Shown piece by piece: positions 46,004 to 57,795 of a DNA stretch of 64,000 nt (position 1 is its first letter; each line of letters begins with the position of its first letter). The translations under genes and the position numbers were made by a program. A model generated the notes under the pieces. The model searched no databases. It had not been told where the DNA came from and was given only the letters and a program-made list of their open reading frames with translations. The DNA lies in contig CM034537.1 of assembly GCA_020002185.1 (NCBI GenBank), positions 6,390,465 to 6,454,464 on the forward strand, in the 5' to 3' direction. This DNA comes from Paraescarpia echinospica (lineage: Eukaryota; Annelida; Polychaeta; Sabellida; Siboglinidae).

Positions 46004-47477
46004 CTGGCATGAGAGTGACATTCAGAGAGAAAACCGGAAATTTTGCTGTGGCCCACATTTCAGCCCGAGAGTACTGTCTCATCTAATCGGGGGGGGATTC
46101 CTCAGAGATATTTTTAAATTGTAGACGACATATGGTATATTTTGAGCAATATTAAATAGAAAATCTTAACATTTCCAATAGCAAAAAAAACTCACGCACA
46201 CATTGTCATAGTACTAACTCACTTGTTAATGATATTTTCTGGGCTGAACCCGAGTAGGCTGACGGGCAGCTTTCTCCTTAGCCAGCTTTGTCAAAACAGC
46301 CCGTTGATGGGCCATTCTAGCTTTCTTCGTTGCCAGCTCAACTGCTTCCTTAGCTTTGTACTTGATGGCTGCCTTCGTCTTTGACATGTTCAGCTCAGTT
46401 TTCTTCTCCTCCTTCATCTTTCCTTCCTCGGCAAGATGGATGGAGTACATTTTGTGTGCACCCCTCGTGTTGTGAACGAGGCGAGGAGTCCTGTTTGTGG
46501 AAGTCCTGTATAGCAGTCTTGTTGCTTGCCATAAGGGAGTACTTCACTGTCTGGATAGTGTTGAATGTATTAACATTCTTTCTGGCAGTGGCAGTATTCG
46601 TGATGCTAGACATGTGACTAAAACACCCTTCCACTTGAGGACCATGAAAGCAGCTCATCATTGCAGCCACCAGCTTTGACAAGGCTGGGAACTTGTCAAT
46701 AGAGAATATGGTAGCCCACCACGAGACCAATCTGGAACTTGTGGGTGCTTGTGGAAGTGTGTTGTCTACATGGAATCGGCGAACTTCCATGTGATACGCC
46801 CTCTGTTCAGGTTCTAATAGAACGTTGGTGACCAGCGTGGGCAGTGCCAGCATGTGTACTTCAATGCCTTCGGTTCCCCTCTGACTGTAGCCTGTAGGAT
46901 CCAATCCGCATAGTTGACTTCGGCCTCGCACCACAAACAGTAGGCTTTTCCTGGTGCTGATAATTTACTGATGAATATATCCAACATAGTGTCTCCAGCC
47001 GATCTCTCCAGCCACGCCCAATTCCACTTATTCTTGACACTTTTGTCAATGTCCTTCACGCAACATTTGTCTTACCGTACAACAAATCGTCGATTAGCCA
47101 TTGTGTTCGAAAATGATCGACATCTCCACAAAGTATATCGTCGTTTCCTATTGGTCCACTGCTTTTGTGCGCGCGCTTCGAAAGCGCTGAAGCGAACAGC
47201 CGACAGAACTAAGGGTTTTACTTTGCAGATTCACAGGTTCGGTTGGGTCGGTTCTGTCTCTAATCGCCAGGCAGCGTCATTAACATGTGGCGACACCCGG
47301 TGGATAGACGGTTAACTCAATCCGCAGATAGATCGTCAGTGAATTGTCCAGGATTTGATATGCACTACACCCCAACATTAATTTTTTTCTCCCCGGATTT
47401 ACACGATTCACAAAAGTGATCTTTGGAGCAGTATAAAAACCGGAATTCTGTCAAAAACCGGAAATTTCTCATCCCTG
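46004..47477 (-). mobile_element. hAT-like DNA transposon, internally deleted
   Basis: The right end reads (reverse complement) CAGGGATGAGAAATTTCCGG; the left end CTGGCATGAGAG is a weaker match. The flanks ATATATGT and ATATATAT agree at seven of eight positions, fitting an 8-bp target duplication in TA-rich DNA. CAGGG-type ends and 8-bp duplications are typical of hAT. Near both ends AACCGGAAATTT-like strings recur in inverted orientation. The coding remnant is described separately. Confidence 0.65.
46226..47059 (-). pseudogene. hAT-like transposase remnant (zinc finger plus dimerisation region)
   Basis: Minus strand: KNKWNWAWLERSAG then KAYCLWCEAEVNYADW (47050-46900) is a BED/U1-like zinc-finger start. 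After a frameshift it continues EVHMLALPTLVTNVL (46860-46800), a segment FHVDNTLPQAPTSSRLVSWW, then FPALSKLVAAMMSCFHGPQV and EGCFSHMSSI, the C-terminal dimerisation region in which hAT proteins have W, FP.LS and ER/VE.FS. After another frameshift a Lys/Ala/Glu-rich tail follows (46450-46230). The catalytic RNase H-like middle is missing, so the protein cannot be active. Confidence 0.7.
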
Positions 47478-47520
47478 ATATATATATTGTTATAAATGTT
47501 CTGAATAAACGTTCATTCAA

Positions 47521-47785
47521 ATAACTCTCAACATGAACAGCCATACAACTACAGCATGGACTCTCAACATGCACAACCATACAACAACTGCATAACTCTC
47601 AACATGAACAGCCATACAACAACAGCATGAACTCTCAACATGAACAGCCATACAACAACAGCATGAACTCCCAACATGAACAGCCATACAACAACAGCAT
47701 AACTCTCAACATGAACAGCCATACAACAGCATGAACTCTCAACATGCACAGCCATACAACAACAGCATGAACTCTCAATATGAAG
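47521..47785. repeat. 34-bp minisatellite behind an AARS1 donor
   Basis: About seven to eight units of CTCAACATGAACAGCCATAC plus AACAACAGCATGAA. It ends 61 bp from the donor of the AARS1 micro-exon. Not exon-derived. Confidence 0.85.
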
Positions 47786-47846
47786 CCACATCAAAGCAGT
47801 ATGTTTGTTACAACACTTGCAACAGTGAATGGGATATGTAACATAC

Positions 47847-47885
47847 CATTTGTGGGTCTTTGGTAACCTCTGGAAAGGCTTCTCC
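47847..47885 (-). CDS. AARS1: alanyl-tRNA synthetase micro-exon (GEAFPEVTKDPQM)
   Basis: A 39-nt exon, 13 codons, phase 0 at both ends, with acceptor GTTCTGTAG and donor GTATGT. It encodes GEAFPEVTKDPQM, matching the AlaRS stretch that directly precedes VKDIINEEE, so exon order and phase with 29849-29960 are exact. This is the most N-terminal exon in the window. The class II synthetase core that precedes it (motifs 1-3) was not found between 47886 and 64000 and should lie further right. At only 39 nt the call rests mainly on fit to both neighbours, which is very good. Confidence 0.85.
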
Positions 47886-48129
47886 CTACAGAACAGATAT
47901 CAAATCAAATTATGAAATCTATAATGCGCTGTTCCAACAATTATTTCTCACAGCAACATACACAATTTTCTGGAAAACAGGTAAGTCTTAACCATTTCAG
48001 GTCAGCAGCTCTGTCACCGTGTGAATACTACAGACAGCATTCCCTGGGAGTTATTCCAAATATTACATATTATTTCATTTCAGTTGCTTTTTTTACCAAG
48101 AAATAATATAACACAGTAGCTCCGGAGCC

Positions 48130-48537
48130 TTTTGCTGAATGTCCTGAAGTAATTTGGACCTGGGCAAATGATCTTCTGCAGTGACAGAAAACCCAGGAGA
48201 GTTGTCACACGAGTCCTAGTCCTAGAAGAAAATGCCTCCCCAGTACGACCTGTCTGTGCATTAAAGTGCTCAAGTCATGTCTTGAGAAGTTTCCCTTTGT
48301 GTGTATGATTAATATCCACCAACTGACAACCTTGTGAAACTGAACTGGTAAAAGAGAACAGTTTTCCACTCGGGTGAGGTACTCCCAGTAGAAGGCGAAT
48401 GTCCTCAGAATTAGTGGTTCTCCCTGAATGAGCAGATACCTTAGAACAAAAGGCAATCTTTGTAGCCCGAGGAGGAAGACACTTCCACTTGAGCAGATGA
48501 TAAAGAGTGGACATCCTTCACCAGTAGCTCCGATCAA
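48130..48537 (-). other. unidentified coding-like stretch
   Basis: Two overlapping minus-strand frames are open for 79 and 110 codons. One contains LLKWKCLPPRATKIAFCSKV and, after a stop, GRTGEAFSSRTRTRVTTLLG. No domain recognised and no clear splice sites. It could be a decayed retroelement; it is not part of AARS1 as far as I can see. Confidence 0.3.
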
Positions 48538-48639
48538 GAAGTCAACATCGTATTATTTTTAAGATCTGTACAATTACTTATCAAGCCCTATCATCCAAAC
48601 AACCTGTACACCTACATTCTATGCTTACTCCAGCAAAGA

Positions 48640-48850
48640 ACCTAAACAGCTTCAGTCAGCAGATTCTGATCTACTTTTTATTCCCGTAGTTAAGATGAAT
48701 ACTGGAACTCAAGCCTTTTCGGTTGCACTCCACCAACTTTGTGGAACTTACTCCCTATTGGTGTTAAGTCAGTAAGAAATATAGTTTCATTTCACAGTCA
48801 TCTATAAAAACCAATCCTGCAAATCCTCCTTAGCTTCTTAGCAATTCCAA
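48640..48850 (+). mobile_element. LINE 3' fragment
   Basis: After allowing one frameshift the plus strand reads like the C-terminal LINE motif with FSVA, TLW.LLPIGV.SVRNIVSFHSHL. Too short and decayed to assign to a clade with certainty. Confidence 0.5.
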
Positions 48851-49595
48851 CCATCTGTTGATGACTATTGCTCTGTACATGACAATGGGAACGCTTAATC
48901 TTTTGGATTTGTTGCACCACTGAGCTAGGGTTTTCTGAGGATACTGGCGCTAAAGAAGTCAATCCATTATTATTATTAATAATTGTAACACTTCGTTGGT
49001 GGGAAAATTTGGGAGTGGATCATTGAGATCTTTCGGTGCAGGAAAAATAAGAAAAGCAGTGGAAATATTGATCAGGTAAGTATAGTTTTGCATCAGTATT
49101 ATTCATAAATTACCTGTAGACATATTAAGAAACGATTATAGCTAACAATTAGTCAGAGAAAGTATTTTAGACTACCTTAGCTCTCGAGAGCAATATTAGA
49201 AGCTTTGTTCATAAATCGTAGTGTTACACCCATTCGCTATGGGGCACATAGCATATGTCTAGCGTAGGATAGTTGGGCACTAGGTAATAGGTCAGTCTAA
49301 TTCAGAGTATTGTTTGCATTACTGAATATATAAGAATAAGTGATTTGGAGTATATAGACTATACACAAAGAAGTATCTGCCAAACATTGTAATAACTTAG
49401 TTTCAATTTGACTCATGAACCAGTGCGAACTGGTTTAATATACACATATGTAAATAAATAGTTATGCTGTAGTAGAAGGCCACTTAACTTAGCCTTAGTC
49501 ATTCTGGTATACATTGTGTGACTTTCTAAAGACTACATAAAACGATATAAACTATTTTCAATAGCTAAATAGATTATCATTAAATAAATTCTGAT

Positions 49596-52500
49596 ATGGC
49601 GCCTTGCAAACAGCAAGTCAAGGCAAAGCGACACTTGGTGTGTGATGACTGCCACAGGATTTTACCTTGCCCAGCTGTGGGAAGTCAAGGGCAGATACTA
49701 AGGGAGAGGGATTCAATTTTCAGTGTGTGAGGTGTTGTAAGGTGGAATATCTGCTGAAGGGGGTAGTTAGGTTGACAGATATTATTAAGGGGATGGAGAG
49801 AAGAATTTGCAAGGAGACAGGTGGAATGGAGAGAGATGACAGGGAGAGAGTTGGGAATACTGCAAAACTGAAGGAGCAGAGTTGGTAAAGAGAAGAGAAT
49901 GTAACAGAAGGCAAGAAGACTGAGTAAAGGAGACTCAGAGGAGGGAAGGTGATTGGAGGGGAAAAATTGGAGAATAAACTTGCAGGAAAAGTGACAGGCA
50001 AGGAGGAGGGAAAAAATGACCGTAGAGAAGGAGGTAGGAGGGAAAATGGGATGGGAGAAAGTTTACAGAAATAAGAGTAAATGTGACAGAAGAGAAGTCA
50101 GTAAAACGAACAATGACAGAAGGAAAGGTATCAAGAAAAAAGTGACAGGAAAGAATGTAACGGAAGAGAATGTAACAGGAGAGAAGACGACAGGAGGAAA
50201 AGACAACAACCAGACAGATGCAAATTGGAGAAGAAGCTACTCTGAGGCGGTGATTGAAGGGGCATTGAGAAAATTGACTGAGTGAATGAGGGGGCAATGA
50301 AAAAAAATGGGCCAAGTGGCCCTGAAGTCCTTTGGACTAATACGTCTATATGTGACCCCTGACCAAATGAGTGATAAGTCGGAAAAATTGTAACATTGTT
50401 TTCTTACATTCTTGTAAAGGTTGGGTAGGGAGCTTTACACAGTTTCAAAAATTATGACTGCTACAAAAATTGGCAAAGTTATGGAGCATTGAACATGGTA
50501 GGGGTCAAAAAGTGAAAATGAAGAAAACGGCTGTTGAAGTTTTACATTATATATGCAAATGGACTGCATGGAAATATTACATGCATGACATTCAAATGTG
50601 GCACACAGTGTGTATGTTATGTTGCAATGATACACTGGAATTACAAATGTGCTGCTAGAAAAAAACTTATCAAGTTATGCTAGATTATTTCTTTATGTGT
50701 AAAATTAAGAGGACAGATTATTTGAGAGCAAAAGGTAGACTCACTGTTTGACACAGTTTAAAACCTACAGGCAACTGTCCAGTTTAACAGGAGTCTATCA
50801 AACAATAGCAGGCACTACTACATGAAATGTCTATGAGAAATTTGAGAAATAGTTAATGAACAGTTTTTGAAAAAACACACCCCACAGAACGAATTATAGT
50901 TATTGTTAAGATGTTTAACCTAGTTCTATTATATGACATTGTGCCAACATATTGGTGTATTGGGATCATTAAGCCTATATAATGATTATATAAACATAGC
51001 AGCAGAGACTGGAACAGTGTGACTGCTGCCTGGCTAAATGGATGCAATGGTGCTTTCAAGTTAGTTCTTCTGCCAACTATCCTTTTCACACAAGCCTATA
51101 GGTTTAGTGGCTGCCAGTACACTACTGAGCCTAAACTACCATGCAGGTGTGAAAAACGTCCTGATGTATTTGAACTTGACCCACTAATTAACTGTCCACC
51201 AAGCAGTAGCAGAACAGTTTATAATAATAATAATCCACAAGTTAAGTGGCAGTGATCTTCCTTTTATCATTCATGTGATGTTTATTGTGAGCAGGGCAGA
51301 CAAATGGTTATCATACGTAGACAGGTACAGAAAGAAACTGACGTTTTCTATAAAAAGAACACGTTTGCCTATCAATGGCATGTATTTCCTATTGTTGCCG
51401 TTTCTGCCCGGCATAAATCAAACAACCCGTAGGTAATTATTAATCAAATGTTTTTTTGCGGAATCATAGTTACAGATCATTAAGGGTTATGATGGAAGTA
51501 AAATGTTTACATGTTTACTGTGCACTTATTGCACCACGTCTTGCATTTAGAGGAATAATTATAATAAAAAATAAAATGTTGTGGCACATACTTTTAAATA
51601 CACATTGATGAAAAACCTGGAATTACTTTTCTGTGGCCTAAGAATAACTAATTTCAAATAACTTTCTGCTTATATAACACAATTGCATAAAAATATATAT
51701 CCATACAAGACACAGACTCCGCATGTGACAGATGTTTTGCGAAGGGGAATAGTGTTCTGTTTCTGGGACAATACACAAAATCTACTGTTAGGGGATAGTT
51801 TCAAGGGCCCTTCTCAAAACCACATCACTAGATAGTGTAAACATTTTGCATATTGGGGGGCTGTGTCAGCCTTCTTCTCATGTGATGTAGAGTTATCACA
51901 AGGAGAAAACTTGTCTCCTTTGTTATTTGCTATTTACCTGAATGATTTTGAACACTGCTAGTCATAAATATAAGGTACTTGACATGGCAGCTGGTGAAAT
52001 TTATAACCTTAGTGATGATGATGTAGACATTTTCTTGTAAATGTATGCTCTACTATATGCTGATGATACTAGAATGATTCAATCAAATACAGATTTCTTG
52101 TACATAGCGGAACTATGTCAACTCTTCTAATGGTTGACATGTGGTTGTTTCAGGATGACCCCTTAGAATGTAGGCACAACTTTTCAGGGGTCTAGATGGT
52201 GCTGTGTCTGTTGATCCAAGCCTCTGCCAGTGACCAATTACACATTAGTCATACTTGCCACTAGCAGCCACAGTGACCCAAGCCTCTGCCAGTGACCAAT
52301 TACAGATTAGTCACACTTTCACCAGCCAGCCACAGTGAGGTGTAACAGATGCTGTGGGAAAAGGGATTAGTTGAACAAAAGGACTGGCAGCATGATAGAT
52401 CTGCTGCTACAGTAGACCATTTAGTTAGCAAATTTAGTATTTTAGGGGACCTTTGGATCCATTAGAATGATTCAATCAAATACAGATTTCTTGTGTACAG

Positions 52501-53336
52501 TGGCACTACCACATGACATGTCTATGCAAAATTAGACAAAAAGTTACTTAAGAGTTTTTGAAAAAATAGGCAAAATGTTAAAATTTTTACCAGTTTTGGG
52601 GTCCTTGGAGGCCCTAGGGAGCCCTTAGAATGATTCAATCAAATACAGATTTCTCGTGCATAGTGGCAGTGCCCTAAAATATGTCTATGCAAAATTAGAG
52701 AAAAAGTTGCTGAACGGTTTCTGAGATACGGCAGCTAACGGTGGACGGCGGACGCAGGGTGATGGCAATAGTCCCTTGGACCTTTGGCCAAAGGACTAAA
52801 AATTGATTGAGTGATTGACCGGGCAATGAGAAAATATATTCTGAGAAAGACAGATAAGACACTAAGTGAGGGGAAAGACATTGTTGTTTGTTTACCGGGG
52901 GGCTAGGATAGAACATGTGACTGAAAGGGTAGAGAAGGTATAGGGGCATTGCAAGGGAGGGTCTATACTAGTACATGTAGGGACAAATAATGCACACAGG
53001 GAGGGAACAACTGGGATAGCACAGAAGTACAGACAGTTAGTGAGGAAGTTAAAGAAGACAAGAATTGAACACATTATTCTCTCAGGAATGTTGCCAGTAA
53101 TGGGAGGAAGGGGCCAACATATAGAAACTGCAAGAAGATGGCGATCAACACACTAGTTAAGGAGCAGATGTGTGAAGAAGAAGGGGTACGATTCACAGAT
53201 TTATGGGGAGACTTTGTTGGGAGGGAAGATATGTACATGAGAGATGGACTCCATCTAAATGGAAAAGGGGCAGCAGTTTTCTCAGAGAACCTGCTGCAAT
53301 CTGTTGATAGTGGGACAGGTTGCATTTATTTAAACT
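49596..53336 (+). pseudogene. CR1-like ORF1: zinc finger and SGNH esterase
   Basis: The start encodes MAPCKQQVKAKRHLVCDDCH, then C.....FNFQCVRC after a frameshift near 49695, a CxxC...CxxC zinc finger (C at residues 16, 19 and following). A Lys/Glu/Arg-rich linker follows to 50285. Beyond the inserted H11 the frame resumes with VVCLPG, GGSILVHVGTNNAHREG (52955-53005), KTRIEHIILSGMLPV and, in another frame, FTDLWGDFVGRE and RDGLHLNGKGA (53250-53275). VHVGTNN and DGLHLN correspond to the blocks of SGNH hydrolases, an esterase domain known from ORF1 of CR1 elements. Stops and frameshifts make it inactive. Confidence 0.8.
50308..52797 (+). mobile_element. H-family repeat, copy H11
   Basis: Full ends in A-runs, inserted in the ORF1 linker of the LINE. 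Contains the RT palm piece in the 51860-52110 region, with QGENLSPLLFAIYLNDFEH-like coding (51895-51955) and MYALLYADDTRMIQSNTDFL (52040-52100), both better preserved than in other copies. The LINE flanks on both sides of the insertion are similar to each other (TTGACTGAGTGAATGAGGGG versus TTGATTGAGTGATTGACCGG), suggesting a local duplication. Confidence 0.8.
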
Positions 53337-53450
53337 AGATGCGAGGGGGGATTCACAGAGAAGCCTGGAACTGGAGGCATAGATAAAGACAACAAAAATA
53401 AATCAGCAAAGAACAGCCTGGAAAACGGTTCTGAAGTTGGATATAAATGT

Positions 53451-56400
53451 GTGTGTTTAAATGCAAGGAGCATAGTAAACAAACAAAAAAGTGAACTAAA
53501 CACTACAGTAGAAGATACTGACCCTCACATAATAGGTACCGAATCATGGGCCATCGTCGATATATCAGATGCCGAATTGGGACTGACAGATTATGTAATG
53601 TTTAGGAAAGATAGAATAGGAAGAAGGGGAGATGGAGTTATTTTTTATATATTAAAGAATCTATCCAGGATTTTGAAATAAAATTAGAAAGAGAAGCAGA
53701 TTGCGAAGCTGTTTGGTGTAACATAGTTACAGCAAACTCAACGTTAACGGTTGGGTTAGTTTATTGAAGTCCAAACATACACATAGAACAGAATGAAAAA
53801 ATGGGCCAAGTGGCCCTGAAGTCCTTTGGACTAATACGTCTATATGTGACCCCAGCTAATGAGTGATAATTGTTTTCTTACATCCTTGTAAAGGTTTGGT
53901 AGGGTGCTTTCCACGGTTTCAAAAACTATGACTGCTACAAAAATTGGTAAAGTTATGGAGCATAGAACATGGTAGGGATCAAAAAGTGAAAATGAAGAAA
54001 ACGGCTGTTGAAGTTTTACATTATATATGCAAATGGATTGCATGGAAATATTACACGTGCAACATTCAAATGTGGCACACAGTATGTAATATGTATGTTA
54101 TGTTGCAATGATACATTGGAAGTACAAATGTGCTGCTACAAAGACTTATCAAGTTATCCCAGATTATGTCTTTATGTATAAAACTAAGAGGACAGATTAT
54201 TTGAGAGCAAAAGGTAGACTCACTGTTTGACACAGTTTAAAACCTACAGGCAACTATCCAGTTTAACAGGGGTCTAGTGGCTTAATGCTGTCTGTTGACA
54301 TAAGCTACTGCCAGTGACCAATTACACATTAGTCACAGTTTCCATCAAACAATAGCAGGCAGAGAATCTTAGCTCCACAGCTGGGTGTAATACACAACCA
54401 GAGCCACCACTGATTCATGGTCAAGTAGATTAGCTCAATGCACCAACTAAGACAATACACAACACTGTGAGTGACAGTGTCCAGAGTGAGGCCTAAGCAG
54501 TGTCCTCATTACTGAATAGATCAATTAAACCTGCCAAGTGGGTGACATTCTGCACAAGTGTTCATTAATCCTTAGTGATTGTTCAGAACACCAGACTGAC
54601 CACATACCTAAACAAAGCGAATGTAATAGGTGAAGAACAGGCAGTGTTCAAATAGGGGTATTGGTTGAATTGTATTTGTCTCGATGCAAAAGGCTTTATT
54701 GTGCCTTCATCGATTATAAGAAAGCATTTGATTTAGTAGACCGGTCCTCCCTGTGGTCTAAGATAATTTCATGCGGTATTAATGGTATTGTGTTGAAAGT
54801 TGTATACAATATATACAAAAATGCTAAATCATGTATAAATCAGGGCCAGGCTGTGTCAGCCTTCTTCTCATGTGATGTATAGGTATGGCAAGGAGAAAAC
54901 TTGTGTCCTTTGTTATTTGAAATTTACCTGAATCATTTTGAACTGTTAGTCACAATTATAATGGACTTGACATGGCAGCTGGTGAAATTTACAACAACCT
55001 TCTAGGGATGATGATGTAGAAAATGTATGTTCTACTATATGCTGATGACACTAGAATGATTCAATCAAATACAGATTTCTTGCTTGTGTACAGCGGAACT
55101 ATGTCAACTCTTCTAATGGTTGACATTTGATTGTTTCAGGTGTCAACTATATTGTGAATCTGTAATTATTAGTCTATATTGATACAACTGATTTACACAG
55201 TACCATGTCTACACAAGGCATGGCAAGTGTAAACAGAACAGTAGAATGCATTTGATATCAATAAAGTGTAGGATATTTCACTCTATAGTTGTCCAGAATA
55301 TTAATTTTCTATGTTTGTCACCTACAGGTGACAGAATATTAATTTTCTATGTTTGTCACCTATAGGTTTCTACAGACAATACATCTTTAACCAATAGACA
55401 CCACAGTCACACCATTTTATAATAATTAAATGAACATCAAAATAAACACAACTTGCAATTATAGAAAATCAATAGTTTTGAAGATAAAAAGTGTTAGGCA
55501 ACTGTTCAGTCTAACAGGGGTCAAGTCTACTCTGCCTGGGAGCTGTGACCAATTAAAGATTAGTCAAGTTCTCAATGGAACAGTAGCACTAGGCTGCAGA
55601 GTTTAGTCTCACATTGTTGACTTTGTGGCACATTAAACAAAATCTACTGTTGGGGGGTGTCTACTCTGCCTGGGCTCTGTGACCAATTAAAGATTAGTCA
55701 AGGTCTCAATGGAACAGTAGCACTAGGTTGCAGAGTTTAGTCATACTGCTGACTTTGTGGCACATTAAACAAAATCTACTGTTGGGGGTGGTCTCAAGGG
55801 CCCTTCTCAAAACCACATCACTAGACAATGTCAAACTTTTGCACTTTGGGGGCCACTTAGGTGCCCTTAGAATGATTCAATCAAATATAGATTTCTTGTA
55901 TATAGTGGCAGCACCTTAAGATACATCTGTGCAAAATTAGAAACAAAGCTGCTGAACAGTTTTTTAAAAATAGGCAAAAGTTAATTTTTTTACCAGTTTT
56001 GGGGTCCTTGGAGGCTGTAGGGAGCCCTTAAAATGATTCAATCAAATACAGATTTCTCGTGCATAGTGGCAGTTCCCTAAGATATGTCTATGCAAAATTA
56101 GAGAAAAAGTTCCTGAACGGTTTCTGAGATACGGCAGCTAACGGCGGACGCAAAGTGATGGCAATAGTCCCTTGGACCTTCGGCCAAAGGACTAAAAAGT
56201 ACAAAACGATATAAGGGAAATAAGCAAATGGGACTGTATTATTATGGGGGATTTTAACCATGGGCATATACAATGGAAATCTATACAGAGTACAGGAAGT
56301 GAGGACCACAAGTTTTTAGTTTTAGTACAAGATATTTTCCTTTCTCAACATGTGCTAGAACCAACCAGGATTGAGAATGTGTTAGACATAGTTTTGTCCT

Positions 56401-57515
56401 CACAGAATGAATTAGTTGACAATGTCACGATGAGCCACTGGGATGTAGTGATCACAACCAAATCCATTTTACCATCAAAGTAAAATCAAAAAGGAATAGT
56501 AAAAAGCAGTAAAGGAGATATGTCCACAATGGAAGTTATAAGGACGAGTAAATATTTAGCAAAGATAGACTGGAATAACACACTGAAGAAAATGACACCA
56601 ACAGAATGCTGGAATATCATAAAGAGTGAAATTGAGTGCATCATCGATAAATGTGTTCCTTTAAAAAAAAGGGAAACAGTCCAGAAACACTTATTAAAAA
56701 AAGCCATTAGAAAAATTAAGTATAAACAAATGATGTGGAAGTCATATAGACGTACAAGAAATGATGAAGACTACAACATTTACAAAGAAGCACTTAACCA
56801 AGCTACAACTGAAATAAAAAATCCAAAGGGTATTTTAGTTTGGTGTTTACCAGGGAAGATATTAGTTCATTGCCAGTACCAGAGGCTAAGTTCAAGTGGG
56901 CGGAATCAGACTATTTAGGAAAGTTAATTGTAACCCCGGAGGTGGTAGCTAAGAAAATAAGGGCTATGAAGGATAATAAATCACCTGGAGTGGATGGGAT
57001 TGTGCTCAAAATACTATTGGAAATTGGAAAACAAATTAGCATACCTTTTGGAACAGTTTTCAACTTGTCATTAGAAGAGGGAGTGGTTCCTTTATAATGG
57101 AAAGAAGCAAACATTATATCGTTACTTAAAAAAGGTTCGAGAAACAAGTCAGAGAACTACATACCAGTGAGTTTAACATTGTTGATTTGCAAATTATTAG
57201 TCAGACTAATTAAAGATCACATGGTGGATTTTCTTGTTCAAATATAACTTGATAAACCCATCTTGACATGTTTTTTTTAAAGCGAGGTCATGCTTAACAA
57301 ATATGTTATGTTTTTTTGAAGATATCACTAAGTGGGTAGACGAGGGATCACCAGTAGATATCATCTACTTAGATTTTCAGAAAGCTTTCGACAAAGTGCC
57401 ACATCAAAGGTTACTGCTTAAACTAAAGGCCCATGGCATAATTAACTGGATAGAAAAATGGCTGATTGACAGAAGACAATGGGTAGTAGTTGATGGGGAG
57501 TCTTCAAACTGGTAA
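53451..57515 (+). pseudogene. CR1-like ORF2: endonuclease and reverse transcriptase
   Basis: AP-type endonuclease: CLNARSIVNK, TESWAIVDISDAELG, FRKDRIGRRGDGVI, TVGLVYxxPN (53451-53780). After H12, NDIREISKWDCIIMGDFNHG and NVLDIVLSSQNELVDNV (56200-56430). The final SDH motif is not preserved (MSHWDVV instead). The reverse transcriptase has KDNKSPGVDGI, FNLSLEEGVVPL, KSENY.PVSLTLLICKLL, IIYLDFQKAFDKVPHQRLLL (first catalytic Asp, 57355-57420) and ends before the FADD box. Removing H12 and one A-run rejoins the reading frame exactly at Asn-Glu-Lys. Numerous stops remain. Confidence 0.85.
53802..56193 (+). mobile_element. H-family repeat, copy H12
   Basis: The best-defined H copy, 2392 bp from TGGGCCAAGTGGCCC to CCAAAGGACT, inserted in the five-A run of a LINE codon context (GAATGAAAAAGTACAAAAC). 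It is flanked by A6 and A5, so either AAAAA was duplicated or the insertion fell between two A's with no duplication. It carries the RT fragment (54661-54882, DYKKAFDLVDRSSLWSKIIS) and the YADD piece near 55030, plus a repeated TCTACTCTGCCTGGG module (55528 and 55661). Confidence 0.85.
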
Positions 57516-57561
57516 TCAGTTTTGAGTGGGGTACCACAGGGATTAGTACTGACCTATATTA

Positions 57562-57795
57562 TTATTATAGTGTGTTATCCCAGTCTATCTTTGCTAAATA
57601 TTTCCTCATGTCCTGATATTTTCCTTTGTGGAAATTTCTCCTGTACTGCTTTTTACTATTCCTTTCTGATTTTACTTTGATGATAAAATGTTGATCACTA
57701 CTCCCCAGTGGCTGACATATCTTGACATTGTCAACTAATTCATTCTATGAGGACTAAACTATGTCTAACACATTCCCACCACTAGTTGGTTCTAA
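57562..57795 (-). mobile_element. inverted CR1-like LINE fragment (endonuclease region)
   Basis: The minus strand corresponds to 56350-56580 of copy A (KIDW, NELVDNV region), in opposite orientation. It directly abuts the cut end of copy A. It is possibly the inverted 5' piece of copy B, as produced by twin priming during LINE insertion, although 400 bp of other sequence separates it from copy B. Confidence 0.75.

Larger units (their letters stand above)
49596..57561 (+). mobile_element. CR1-like LINE, copy A, split by two H copies
   Basis: Order from left: ORF1 zinc-finger start (49596), charged linker (to about 50300), H11 (50308-52797), ORF1 esterase (52840-53336), ORF2 endonuclease (53451-53795), H12 (53802-56193), rest of the endonuclease (56200-56480), linker, reverse transcriptase (56840-57540). 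The 5' end is uncertain and might extend to about 48980. Compared with the copy at 2.1-3.9 kb, about 150 bp are deleted near 56825. It ends abruptly at 57561 against an inverted LINE piece. Confidence 0.85.
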
